Shown here: positions 6,308 through 12,913 of the stretch, piece after piece | How positions within the stretch are numbered: position 1 is the first letter of the stretch | How the letters are laid out: every line of letters begins with the position of its first letter | DNA from: RGIG4140 sp045532865 | GTDB lineage: Bacteria; Pseudomonadota; Alphaproteobacteria; CAAHEQ01; UBA3637 | Reading direction: 5' to 3' | NCBI GenBank assembly: GCA_045532865.1 | Contig: JAZSGT010000026.1 | Span: forward strand, 1 to 12,913 | DNA length: 12,913 nt | The notes under the pieces: generated by a model | Databases searched by the model: none | What the model was told of the DNA's origin: nothing | What the model saw: the letters and a program-made list of their open reading frames with translations, nothing else | Position numbers and translations under genes: made by a program

Positions 6308-7276
6308 ATGGCGATTACACCAGAATTTTGCGTTGCACTTGATGGAAAAGGTGGTTCAAAACCATTAGACTGGGACAAAGTTCCAAATAAGCCAAACAAA
6401 CCTTTATGGATCCACATCGACTATAAAGATGAAGAAAACCAAGAATGGCTCAAAGAAATGGGGCTTGATGATCGCGTTATTGAAAACCTTCTTGACGAAG
6501 ATACATCTCCACGTTATTTCCCTCGCAAAAACGGTATTTTGGTTGTTATTCGTGGTGTCAACATGCAAAAATCCGCAGATATTGACGATATGATTGCTTT
6601 GCATATTTGGGTAGAAGAAAAACGCATTTTAACACTTTCCCACCGTTCTATGTCAGCCGTTAAAAAAGTGAGAAATCTCTTAAAAAAAGGAAAAGGCCCA
6701 AAAACACCTTCAGACATTTTCATTGCTCTTAACAAAATGTTAACAGAACAAATTGAAACAGCAATTGCCAAAATTGCTGATGAAGTAGATGAATTGGAAG
6801 AACTTGTAATCGAAGCTGAAAGTTTTAAGAACAAATCCATTCGTGAAAATTTAAGTCAATTAAGACACAAAATTGTTGGTCTTCGCAGATATATCGTACC
6901 TCAAAGAGATGTGGCCAAAGTTTTACGTAATGTAGACCATAGTGTTTTAAGTGAAGAAAACAACAACCAATTGCGTGAAATTTATCTTGATATGTCCAAG
7001 GCTGTGGAAGATTTAAATTCAGCCCGCGATCACTCAACCGTTACACAAGAAGAATTAGATTCAAGAACCAATGTAAATCTCAACCAAACAATGTATTTAA
7101 TGTCCATTGTGATTGTTATTTTCACACCACTCACATTCATCACAGGGTTACTTGGTGCTAATATTGGGGGCATTCCATTTAATCAAGATGAGCGTGGATT
7201 TATCACAATTGCGCTTTTTTTGTTTATTGTTGCTTTATTACAGCTTTCATTTTTAAAAAAGATGCGTTGGTTTTAA
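6308..7276 (+). CDS. zntB: ZntB-like CorA-family metal ion transporter
   Basis: This is a 322-residue protein of the CorA superfamily of pentameric divalent cation channels and transporters in the inner membrane. A large cytosolic N-terminal domain (1-260) contains the long charged stalk helix (about 140-250). Two membrane helices follow at about 262-283 and 298-316, with a short basic C-terminus (KKMRWF). The signature after TM1 is GANIGGIP (283-290) rather than the GMN of CorA. The GxNxGGIP form is typical of ZntB, a proton-coupled zinc transporter in enterobacteria. E. coli ZntB is similar in length. A clear AAGGAG site precedes the ATG, 26 bases after the helical protein gene, so it is the last gene of that operon. 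Substrate assignment to zinc rests on the motif; another divalent cation cannot be excluded. No terminator is visible after it. Confidence 0.88.
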   Translation: MAITPEFCVALDGKGGSKPLDWDKVPNKPNKPLWIHIDYKDEENQEWLKEMGLDDRVIENLLDEDTSPRYFPRKNGILVVIRGVNMQKSADIDDMIALHIWVEEKRILTLSHRSMSAVKKVRNLLKKGKGPKTPSDIFIALNKMLTEQIETAIAKIADEVDELEELVIEAESFKNKSIRENLSQLRHKIVGLRRYIVPQRDVAKVLRNVDHSVLSEENNNQLREIYLDMSKAVEDLNSARDHSTVTQEELDSRTNVNLNQTMYLMSIVIVIFTPLTFITGLLGANIGGIPFNQDERGFITIALFLFIVALLQLSFLKKMRWF

Positions 7277-7293
7277 AACACTACAAACAGTCT

Positions 7294-7932
7294 TTACCAA
7301 TTTTTGCATTTTCTTTGAACCTTTCGATAGGATTCATCTGTATCGATAAGAGATTGTTTTTCAATAATTTTCTTATTCACATGTTTTAAAAGGGGTTGAA
7401 TTTTTCGCAACACCTCATTTGCCTGTTTATCAAAAACTTGTTGCGCTCTTGCTTGTGAATACACCTTTTCAGGTCTGATTTCTGCAACAGCTTTTTTAAT
7501 GGCTTTTTTAATATCTGGCGCAAAAAATTCCACAGCTTCATTAAAAATAGCCACATGTTCATCTTCATGTTCTTTAACAGCTCTAAATTCACAGGTATTT
7601 CGTTTGTATTTTTTATCAATAAAAACTTTAAAATTATCATACCCTATGTAAAAATCAACCTTTTTAACACCAGCACAATATCCATCTTTATGTTTAAAAA
7701 CACGCCCATCTGCCCCATAGGAAACGCCTAATTCACCAACAGTTAAACCCCTCACAATTCTTGACATTGGGGTGGGAGAATATTTTTCAAAATCTTTATG
7801 CGTTAAATTATAATTATATAAAACCTTACCATACTTTCTTTTAAAAGCAACCTCTACATCCTTTTTAGGACAAATAGCTATTGCATTTAAACTCAAGAAG
7901 ATGCATACTAAAAAAGTAAATATTCTAACCAT
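7294..7932 (-). CDS. Predicted exported HExxH metalloprotease-like protein
   Basis: The 212-residue product begins with a typical signal peptide (MVRIFTFLVCIFLSLNAIA, likely cut after residue 19). The mature part contains HEDEH at 122-126, an HExxH zinc-binding pattern in a helix, preceded by Cys114 and followed by a long charged helix. The mature chain has four cysteines (21, 86, 114, 209), enough for two disulfides, as expected for a periplasmic or secreted protein. The overall plan resembles small secreted zincins such as the DUF922 group, but I cannot confirm membership and the third zinc ligand is not obvious (Glu132 and Glu135 lie nearby). ATG at 7932 is needed for the signal peptide; it has no Shine-Dalgarno and probably sits at the transcript's 5' end. 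It is convergent with zntB and divergent from xthA. Confidence 0.82.
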   Translation of the reverse strand: MVRIFTFLVCIFLSLNAIAICPKKDVEVAFKRKYGKVLYNYNLTHKDFEKYSPTPMSRIVRGLTVGELGVSYGADGRVFKHKDGYCAGVKKVDFYIGYDNFKVFIDKKYKRNTCEFRAVKEHEDEHVAIFNEAVEFFAPDIKKAIKKAVAEIRPEKVYSQARAQQVFDKQANEVLRKIQPLLKHVNKKIIEKQSLIDTDESYRKVQRKCKNW

Positions 7933-7938
7933 AACGTA

Positions 7939-7967
7939 ACTATAACAAAGGGAAAATTAAAATGCAA
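7939..7967 (-). promoter_or_regulatory. Promoter giving a leaderless transcript
   Basis: Minus strand: TTGCAT, a 17-base spacer, then TATAGT with a TGT extension (TGTTATAGT). The -10 ends 6 bases before the ATG at 7932, so the transcript should begin at or next to the start codon. The -35 overlaps the start codon of the divergent xthA gene. Confidence 0.55.
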
Positions 7968-8750
7968 ATTATTTCTTGGAATGTTGCCTCTGTTCGTGCT
8001 AGATTAAATCTCATCACACAACTGTTAAAAGAAAAAAATCCAGACATTCTTTTCTTACAAGAAATTAAAGCAACAGACGAAACATTTCCCTTTGAATACT
8101 TTAATAAAATTGGATATAGAGCCATTATCAGTGGACAAAAATCTTTTAATGGCGTTGCCATTTTAACCAAACTTGCCGTTGAAGAACCTGTTTATGGCTT
8201 ACCAACATATCAAGGAGAGCAAAAACAAGCCCGATTTGTTCAAGTTTCGTACAAAGGGATTCGTTTCATCAGTGTTTATGTTCCAAATGGTAATCCACCA
8301 GAAAAAGATCCAAATGACACATCCCGTTTGAATTATAAACTCGAATGGATGAATGCTCTAACAGATTATTTAAAAAATTTATCAGCCCGTAAAATTCCTT
8401 TTGTTATCGGCGGAGATTTTAATGTAATTGAAAAAGATTATGACGTTTATAATCCAGAACTATATCGAGAAAATGCATTGATGTTACCCGTTGTTAGAGA
8501 GGCATTTAATCACATCAATGCACTACCTGTTACAAATGCTTTGCGCCAATTGAACAAGGACCCCCACATCTATTCTTTTTGGGATTTTCAAGCAGGCGCT
8601 TGGCCCAAAAATTTAGGCATGTTATTAGATCACATTTTTGTTTCAAAGCCTCTTGATTTGAACCTTAAACAATCAGGTGTTTATAAAGATTATCGTGGAA
8701 AAGAAAAGCCATCAGATCACACCCCTGTTTTTTGCCAAATTGATTTGTAA
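7962..8750 (+). CDS. xthA: Exodeoxyribonuclease III
   Basis: Exonuclease III/AP endonuclease acts in base-excision repair, cutting the backbone 5' to abasic sites and digesting duplex DNA 3' to 5'. The 262-residue protein has the whole EEP-fold active site: Asn7 (SWNVASVRAR), Glu34 (LFLQEIKA), Tyr106 (YVPNG), Asp152 and Asn154 (GGDFNV), the WDFQAGAW segment, Asp223 (LLDHIFVS), and Asp252-His253 (KPSDHTPV). Its length is normal. The ribosome binding site (AAGGGA) is modest. Its upstream region is shared with the divergent exported protein gene, and a TATAAC at 7941-7946 could be its -10, though no good -35 is seen. No intrinsic terminator follows before the pagP promoter. Confidence 0.96.
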   Translation: MQIISWNVASVRARLNLITQLLKEKNPDILFLQEIKATDETFPFEYFNKIGYRAIISGQKSFNGVAILTKLAVEEPVYGLPTYQGEQKQARFVQVSYKGIRFISVYVPNGNPPEKDPNDTSRLNYKLEWMNALTDYLKNLSARKIPFVIGGDFNVIEKDYDVYNPELYRENALMLPVVREAFNHINALPVTNALRQLNKDPHIYSFWDFQAGAWPKNLGMLLDHIFVSKPLDLNLKQSGVYKDYRGKEKPSDHTPVFCQIDL

Positions 8751-8767
8751 TTTTTTTGAAAAATTTC

Positions 8768-8795
8768 TTGCAAAAAACTGAAATAAGTCTATACT
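8768..8795 (+). promoter_or_regulatory. pagP promoter
   Basis: TTGCAA, a 16-base spacer, then TATACT (five of six). The predicted start near 8802 leaves a short leader containing the GGGGAG ribosome binding site of pagP. No PhoP-box-like direct repeat was noticed. Confidence 0.6.
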
Positions 8796-8827
8796 TTTTT
8801 TTAGTTTAAAAAAGGGGAGTTTTCTTT

Positions 8828-9376
8828 ATGAAAAAATTTATTTTAACAACACTTATTTGTCTTATCCCATTTATAGCAATCGCTGAAGAAAAAGAGCAAA
8901 AATCTTTTACACAAACTGTCAAAAAAACATTTTGCAACATTCTTAATTCAAAAGATTATTCTTTGCTTATTCCTGTTAACACCTGGCATAACAGATACTT
9001 ATACGATAAAGAAAAAACAGATTCATACAATGAACGGCCTTGGGGTTTTGGTTTTAGCAAAGATTATATCGATAAAAATGATAACAGACATTCTCTCTTT
9101 TTCATGAAATTTCAAGATTCACATAACAGAACCGAACCTTTTTTTGGATATGCCTACACAGCCAGATGGGCTCTCAATAAGAAAAAAGATTTCTTCTTTT
9201 TAGCTGGTGGAACATTGGGCATTACAGCTAGAGAAGAATATAATTATATCCCCTTTCCTGCCCCACTTCCTATCTTTGGTTTTGAATATAAAAACTTTGT
9301 ACTTGAAAACACCTATATCCCTGGGGGTAAAAACAATGGGAACGTTTTATTCACTTGGATTCGTTGGAAATTTTAA
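8828..9376 (+). CDS. pagP: Lipid A palmitoyltransferase PagP
   Basis: PagP is an eight-stranded outer-membrane barrel that moves an acyl chain from the sn-1 position of a phospholipid to lipid A, which usually lowers endotoxin signalling and cationic peptide sensitivity. The 182-residue precursor has a signal peptide (cut near AIA/EE, residues 19-20), an amphipathic N-terminal helix and a barrel ending in Phe. From memory of the E. coli sequence it aligns without gaps at an offset of 21. It has the catalytic residues His54, Asp97 and Ser98 (E. coli 33, 76, 77) and the EKTDSYNERPWG block. It also has Asp82, His88, Arg135 and the gate prolines 49, 71, 148 and 165. Two positions differ: Ala109 replaces the hydrocarbon-ruler Gly88, and Lys168 replaces Tyr147. 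It has its own promoter and a good terminator, so it is monocistronic. Confidence 0.95.
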   Translation: MKKFILTTLICLIPFIAIAEEKEQKSFTQTVKKTFCNILNSKDYSLLIPVNTWHNRYLYDKEKTDSYNERPWGFGFSKDYIDKNDNRHSLFFMKFQDSHNRTEPFFGYAYTARWALNKKKDFFFLAGGTLGITAREEYNYIPFPAPLPIFGFEYKNFVLENTYIPGGKNNGNVLFTWIRWKF

Positions 9377-9395
9377 AAAACAATCCATAAAAAAC

Positions 9396-9424
9396 GCTCT
9401 TAATAAATTTAGGAGCATTTTTTT
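9396..9424 (+). terminator. Intrinsic terminator of pagP
   Basis: GCTCTTAA and TTTAGGAGC form an 8-bp stem (one G-T pair) around the 5-base loop TAAAT at 9396-9416, followed by seven T at 9418-9424. The A-run just before it could make it weakly bidirectional. It lies 20 bases after the pagP stop. Confidence 0.85.
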
Positions 9425-9473
9425 ATATTAAAAAAAGACAATTAAATCCATTTTGAAATTTTATAAAAAAACA

Positions 9474-9502
9474 TTGACGGGAATTTCATCTTATGTTAGT
9501 CT
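9474..9502 (+). promoter_or_regulatory. glk promoter
   Basis: TTGACG (five of six), a 17-base spacer, then TAGTCT preceded by TGT, an extended -10 with a weak hexamer. The predicted start near 9509 gives a leader of about 30 nt before glk. Confidence 0.5.
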
Positions 9503-9538
9503 AACCACATAAAATAACATTTTTTTATGAGGATTTAG

Positions 9539-10747
9539 ATGAAAAAAGAAGTTGTACTCCTTGCCGATGTTGGTGGAACAAATGTTCGTTTAGGGACTTA
9601 TCAAATAGGAGATGAAACAGCCCATTTTGATAAAAAATATCTTGTTTCAAAATTCAAATCATTTGAAGAAGTTGTCCAAACATATCTTGATGAAACAGGC
9701 AAAAAACCAACTCTTTGCGTTGTTGGCGCTGCTGGTAATATTGATGAAGAACGAGGTGAAGTGTTAACTTCTAACACACCATGGAGAGTCAGCATTCCAA
9801 AATTAAAAGCAAAATTTCCACAATTTAAAAAAGCAAGTTTGGATAATGACTTTGCATTGCAAGGTTGGGCGATTGCAGGTCTTGATAAACATCAATATCG
9901 CTCTTTGTTTAATGCACCACAAGCATCAGATTTAACTTCATCAAAAGTGGTTGTTTTAGGTCTTGGTACAGGTTGTGGTACCTGTTTATTAATGAAAAAT
10001 GGTGAAATTGACCAAACAATTTTTACCTCTGAATCTGGCCACAGCTCATTACCCCATGTTGACTTTGGCAACAAAGATAATGAATTAAGAGACAAAGTCA
10101 TCAAAGCATTAAATGAAAAATATACCAAAAATGGCAAAGGCATTGTGGTTGAACACATCATTTCAGGCACAGGGATTAGAAACGTTTATCACGCATTAAA
10201 AGATGGTGTTATTCCACCTGATTCAAACAACCTGATTGATGCACTTAATATTGAAAAATTAGCAGAAGCAGGTGATTCCATTGCCCTTAAAACATTTGAC
10301 ATTGTTTTTGGTTATTTAGGTGCGCACACAGGCTCCATTGCTTCAACCATCAAAGCTGACAATGTTTTTTACTGTGGGGGATTATTGGCAAGCTCTTGGG
10401 TTCAAGGAAGACTAGAACAATCCACTTATTTCAAAACTCAACTTGAACGTCGTGCTGGCATGACTGGTGCAATGAAAAATTTGCGCTTTAGCGTTTCACT
10501 TTATCGTGAAATGGCCGAAAAAGGTGCCATTGTAAGAGCAAATACACTCATTCAAGAAGTTACAAATGAAGAAGAGAAGAAAAAATCAAACAGAAACCTT
10601 CTTCAAGCGATGACAACGGTTTATACTTTGTTGGAAGAAGAATGCCCACAAGCATTAGGCAAAATGCAAAAGGTTATAGATGCGGTTCACCGTTTCAAAT
10701 TGGCAAACCAACAAAAAAATGTGCATTCTCACCAAAATCATGGATAA
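9539..10747 (+). CDS. glk: Glucokinase with a C-terminal extension
   Basis: Glucokinase phosphorylates glucose to glucose 6-phosphate with ATP in the cytoplasm. The ATP-binding motif DVGGTNVR is at 10-17. Asn103-Asp104 (DNDFALQ) corresponds to the sugar-binding Asn and catalytic Asp of E. coli Glk. GLGTGCGTCLL (141-151), ESGH (165-168), Glu205 in VEHIISGTG, and the C-terminal adenosine segment FYCGGLL (277-283) all fit the Glk (Pfam glucokinase) family rather than ROK. The core ends near residue 335, matching the usual 320 or so. About 65 further residues follow: a charged linker (NEEEKKKSN), a predicted helical stretch and a His-rich tail (HSHQNHG). The extension is in frame with no sign of a frameshift. 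GAGG precedes the ATG. It is monocistronic, with a promoter and a strong terminator. Confidence 0.93.
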   Translation: MKKEVVLLADVGGTNVRLGTYQIGDETAHFDKKYLVSKFKSFEEVVQTYLDETGKKPTLCVVGAAGNIDEERGEVLTSNTPWRVSIPKLKAKFPQFKKASLDNDFALQGWAIAGLDKHQYRSLFNAPQASDLTSSKVVVLGLGTGCGTCLLMKNGEIDQTIFTSESGHSSLPHVDFGNKDNELRDKVIKALNEKYTKNGKGIVVEHIISGTGIRNVYHALKDGVIPPDSNNLIDALNIEKLAEAGDSIALKTFDIVFGYLGAHTGSIASTIKADNVFYCGGLLASSWVQGRLEQSTYFKTQLERRAGMTGAMKNLRFSVSLYREMAEKGAIVRANTLIQEVTNEEEKKKSNRNLLQAMTTVYTLLEEECPQALGKMQKVIDAVHRFKLANQQKNVHSHQNHG

Positions 10748-10762
10748 ATGGTATTAAAAAAC

Positions 10763-10793
10763 AAAAAAGCCTCGTTCTTACGGGGCTTTTTTT
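10763..10793. terminator. Bidirectional intrinsic terminator between glk and mnmA
   Basis: GCCTCG-TTCTTA-CGGGGC (10769-10786) is a 6-bp stem with one G-T pair, preceded by six A and followed by seven T. It reads as a terminator on both strands and separates the convergent glk and mnmA genes. Confidence 0.92.
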
Positions 10794-10813
10794 ATCGCTG
10801 CAAGTTCATTTTG

Positions 10814-11881
10814 TTACACAATAATACCACCACAAATAACTTCACCTTTTTCATTGTAGCAAACAACTGATTGCCCCTTTGTTAAAGCACTTTGCGCTTC
10901 GTCAAAAACAACTTCAATTTCATCTTGTGATTTAATGCTTAAAACAGCAGGCACACATTTACCAGCAGAACGATACTTTGCGTGAACAGGAATTTGAGCA
11001 TTTTCATCCACCAAAACACCACCCCAAACAACCTCATTTGCAACACAAGATTTTTGAAAAGTAGCCTCTTTTTCAGCAACAATCACTTCATTATTTTCAG
11101 CATCCAATTCAACAACATAAAGTGGCACAGGATAGGCAATTCCAAGCCCTTTTCTTTGCCCAATGGTGTAATTGAAAAAACCTTGATGCGTTCCCAAAAC
11201 AGCCCCTTTTATATGACGAATGACACCCTTTTTAGGAGCTTGTTCCAAAAGGTCTGTGTAATCCCCGCTATAAAAATCTTGACTATCCTTTTTTTCAGCC
11301 ACAGGGAGTTGTTTTTCAAGCGCTAATTGACGCACTTCTTCCTTTGTAAAATCACCCAAAGGGAACATAACTTTTGACAATTGCTCTTGCGTTAAGCGAT
11401 ACAAAAAATAACTTTGATCTTTTTTTTCATCTTTGCCTTTGGCTAAAATAAATCGGCCATCCTTTTCATACACTCTTGCATAATGGCCTGTTGCAAAATA
11501 GTCAAACTGAACTCCTTCTTTTTTTGCTTTTTCTAACAAAAGTCCAAACTTCATCTCAGCATTACACTTAATACAAGGGTTAGGCGTTATCCCCTCTAAA
11601 TAGGCTTGTTTAAAATATCTTAAAACAATTTCTTTATACTCCTCAGAACAATCTAAAATAACAGTTTCAATCCCCTCTTTTTTTGCCCAAATTTGAGCTT
11701 TTTTATAATCCTCTTTTTCTTTTGGACCATAGCAAGAATTAACCGATTCTTTCATGTTTGGAATATCTTTATTATAAAAAGACATACTCAAACCAACAAC
11801 GTCATATCCTTGTTCTTTGAGCAAAAGAGTTGCAAGGGTTGAATCCACACCACCACTTAATCCAATTGCAACTTTAACCAT
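10814..11881 (-). CDS. mnmA: tRNA 2-thiouridylase MnmA (non-canonical active-site type)
   Basis: MnmA thiolates U34 of tRNAs for Lys, Glu and Gln in the cytoplasm. The 355-residue protein has the PP-loop SGGVDS (9-14), ATGHYAR (130-136), KDQSYFLYRL (154-163), the central TIGQRKGLGI block (239-248) and the C-terminal barrel. Cysteines of the nucleotide-side loop are in the form TPNPCIKCN (Cys103, Cys106). Where canonical enzymes have a DSQDICFIP- or DSTGICFIG-like stretch bearing the second catalytic cysteine, this one reads DSQDFYSGDY (199-208), with no cysteine. SCYGPKEKED (49-58) also looks unlike the classical form. I recall this combination mainly from anaerobic bacteria, but cannot check. 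GAGGG precedes the ATG, 13 bases after the antiporter gene, so they form an operon. Confidence 0.92.
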   Translation of the reverse strand: MVKVAIGLSGGVDSTLATLLLKEQGYDVVGLSMSFYNKDIPNMKESVNSCYGPKEKEDYKKAQIWAKKEGIETVILDCSEEYKEIVLRYFKQAYLEGITPNPCIKCNAEMKFGLLLEKAKKEGVQFDYFATGHYARVYEKDGRFILAKGKDEKKDQSYFLYRLTQEQLSKVMFPLGDFTKEEVRQLALEKQLPVAEKKDSQDFYSGDYTDLLEQAPKKGVIRHIKGAVLGTHQGFFNYTIGQRKGLGIAYPVPLYVVELDAENNEVIVAEKEATFQKSCVANEVVWGGVLVDENAQIPVHAKYRSAGKCVPAVLSIKSQDEIEVVFDEAQSALTKGQSVVCYNEKGEVICGGIIV

Positions 11882-11894
11882 TTAAAAACCCTCT

Positions 11895-12815
11895 TTAAAA
11901 CAAATAAAACATATACCCAATATAGGCACACAAAAACAGGGCACCAACCCCTCTTGAAAATTCTTTTTTCCGAAAGGCAATCCCTGTTAATAGAGCAGCT
12001 ACCATCATCATAATCACAGCATCAATTTTCATATCAGCACCAACTTGGATTGGTAAAATAAGCGCAACCATACCCAAAATAAACAAGGCATTATAGATGT
12101 TGCTTCCAACAACATTACCAAAAGCAACACCGTTTTCTTTTTTGATAGAGGCAATAACTGAAGCTGTCAATTCAGGTAAGGATGTTCCGACAGCCACAAC
12201 GGTCAACCCAATCACTGCTTCAGACACACCCCAAAGACGAGCTAATATGATTGCATTATCAATCAAAAATTTTGCACCCAACATGGTCAAAGCAATTCCA
12301 ACAACGCTTTTTAATAATGCTTTTGGCAAAGAAAGAACTGGTGCATTCTCTTCAGATACTTCTTCTTGATGATTTTTCTTATCAGATTTATAGCAATAAT
12401 AAACATAGGCCAGCAAAATTGATACAAAAACAAAGCCAATTAATCTGGTTACAACACCATAATAAACAGCCCCTACAACCAAAATAGATGCAACCATCAA
12501 CACAACCCCATCTCTTTTAAAATCTTTGATATCAATTTTAACAGGATGTACCACAGCAGCCAACCCAAGCACTAATAAAATGTTTGCAATGTTTGAGCCA
12601 ATCACATTGCCAACTGCAATACCATTTGATCCTCTCATAACTGAAATTAAAGAGGCCAACAATTCTGGTGTTGATGTGCCAAACCCAACCAAAACAAGAC
12701 CAATCACCAAAGATGAAAGTCCTAATCTTTTAGCTACGTGAACAGATCCATCCACCAACATATTGCCACCATAAACCAACAAAAATAAGCCTAATGCAAG
12801 CATTAAATAAACCAT
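11895..12815 (-). CDS. yrbG: Calcium/sodium antiporter, CaCA family (YrbG-like)
   Basis: This is an inner-membrane cation/Ca2+ exchanger of about ten helices. The 306-residue protein shows the two inverted alpha-repeats that define the family: GFGTSTPELLAS (44-55) with GNVIGSNIAN (69-78), and AVGTSLPELTAS (208-219) with GNVVGSNIYN (233-242). The acidic Glu51 and Glu215 in the PEL motifs are the expected ion-binding residues. A charged cytosolic loop (about 143-160, KSDKKNHQEEVSEEN) joins the halves. Its length matches the YrbG subgroup. GAGG precedes the ATG and a good promoter lies upstream. It is the first gene of a two-gene unit with mnmA. Actual ion specificity cannot be read from the sequence. 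Confidence 0.92.
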   Translation of the reverse strand: MVYLMLALGLFLLVYGGNMLVDGSVHVAKRLGLSSLVIGLVLVGFGTSTPELLASLISVMRGSNGIAVGNVIGSNIANILLVLGLAAVVHPVKIDIKDFKRDGVVLMVASILVVGAVYYGVVTRLIGFVFVSILLAYVYYCYKSDKKNHQEEVSEENAPVLSLPKALLKSVVGIALTMLGAKFLIDNAIILARLWGVSEAVIGLTVVAVGTSLPELTASVIASIKKENGVAFGNVVGSNIYNALFILGMVALILPIQVGADMKIDAVIMMMVAALLTGIAFRKKEFSRGVGALFLCAYIGYMFYLF

Positions 12816-12850
12816 TTATTTCCTCTTTCAGTTTAAATTTTAGTTGGCCT

Positions 12851-12879
12851 ATTGTACTGTTTTTTATCTTTTTTTGCAA
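12851..12879 (-). promoter_or_regulatory. Promoter of the yrbG-mnmA unit
   Basis: Minus strand: TTGCAA, a 17-base A-rich spacer, then TACAAT (five of six). The predicted start is about 29 bases before the antiporter ATG at 12815. The remaining bases to the window end show no gene. Confidence 0.65.
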
Positions 12880-12913
12880 TTTTAAAAATCACTTTTTCAA
12901 CTCTTTTTTTATG

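Noticed and set aside
8751..8767. T-run after xthA considered as a terminator
   Set aside because: No GC-containing hairpin precedes it.
12911..12913. ATG at the right edge considered as the start of a plus-strand gene
   Set aside because: Only the start codon would be inside the window and no ribosome binding site precedes it in the T-rich sequence.
1..12913. Search by eye for tRNA genes, CRISPR arrays, insertion sequences and attachment sites
   Set aside because: No cloverleaf-like segment, regular repeat-spacer array, transposase frame or flanking duplication was found.

Overview
The window is AT-rich chromosomal DNA from a Gram-negative bacterium. The order rpsL-rpsG-fusA and the EF-G wording (for example the stretch around the P-loop and 'ADKYGVPRICF') look alphaproteobacterial. 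PagP, an outer-membrane lipid A enzyme, independently shows an outer membrane. A low-GC alphaproteobacterium, perhaps host- or gut-associated, fits best; this is inference, because there is no rRNA gene in the window.

Layout. Positions 1-2590 (minus) hold the str operon: a 5' part of fusA (its 3' end lies off the left edge), rpsG and rpsL, with two good promoter candidates in the 309-base leader. Positions 2900-4938 (minus) hold a two-gene cassette: an XRE-type repressor-like protein followed by a 532-residue membrane protein I do not recognise. The cassette has repeated TTAAGT half-sites over its promoter, and a perfect hairpin hides the ribosome binding site of the second gene. Divergently, 5108-7276 (plus) is a three-gene operon: a small membrane protein with periplasmic CPVC and CNC cysteine motifs, an unrecognised helical cytosolic protein, and a ZntB/CorA-type metal transporter.

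Positions 7294-7932 (minus) encode a predicted exported HExxH metalloprotease-like protein that appears to be made from a leaderless transcript. It is divergent from xthA (exonuclease III, 7962-8750). Then come pagP (8828-9376), with its own promoter and a terminator, and a glucokinase gene (9539-10747) with an unusual C-terminal extension. A bidirectional terminator separates glk from the convergent minus-strand pair yrbG-like Ca2+/Na+ antiporter and mnmA (12815 down to 10814).

Most of the window is housekeeping. The most interesting parts are the repressor/membrane-protein cassette with its SD-sequestering hairpin, the cysteine-membrane-protein/ZntB operon, a PagP whose acyl-chain ruler residue is Ala instead of Gly, an MnmA of a non-canonical type lacking the usual second catalytic cysteine, and the leaderless exported zincin-like gene. 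No tRNA, rRNA, CRISPR array, insertion sequence or integrase was seen.
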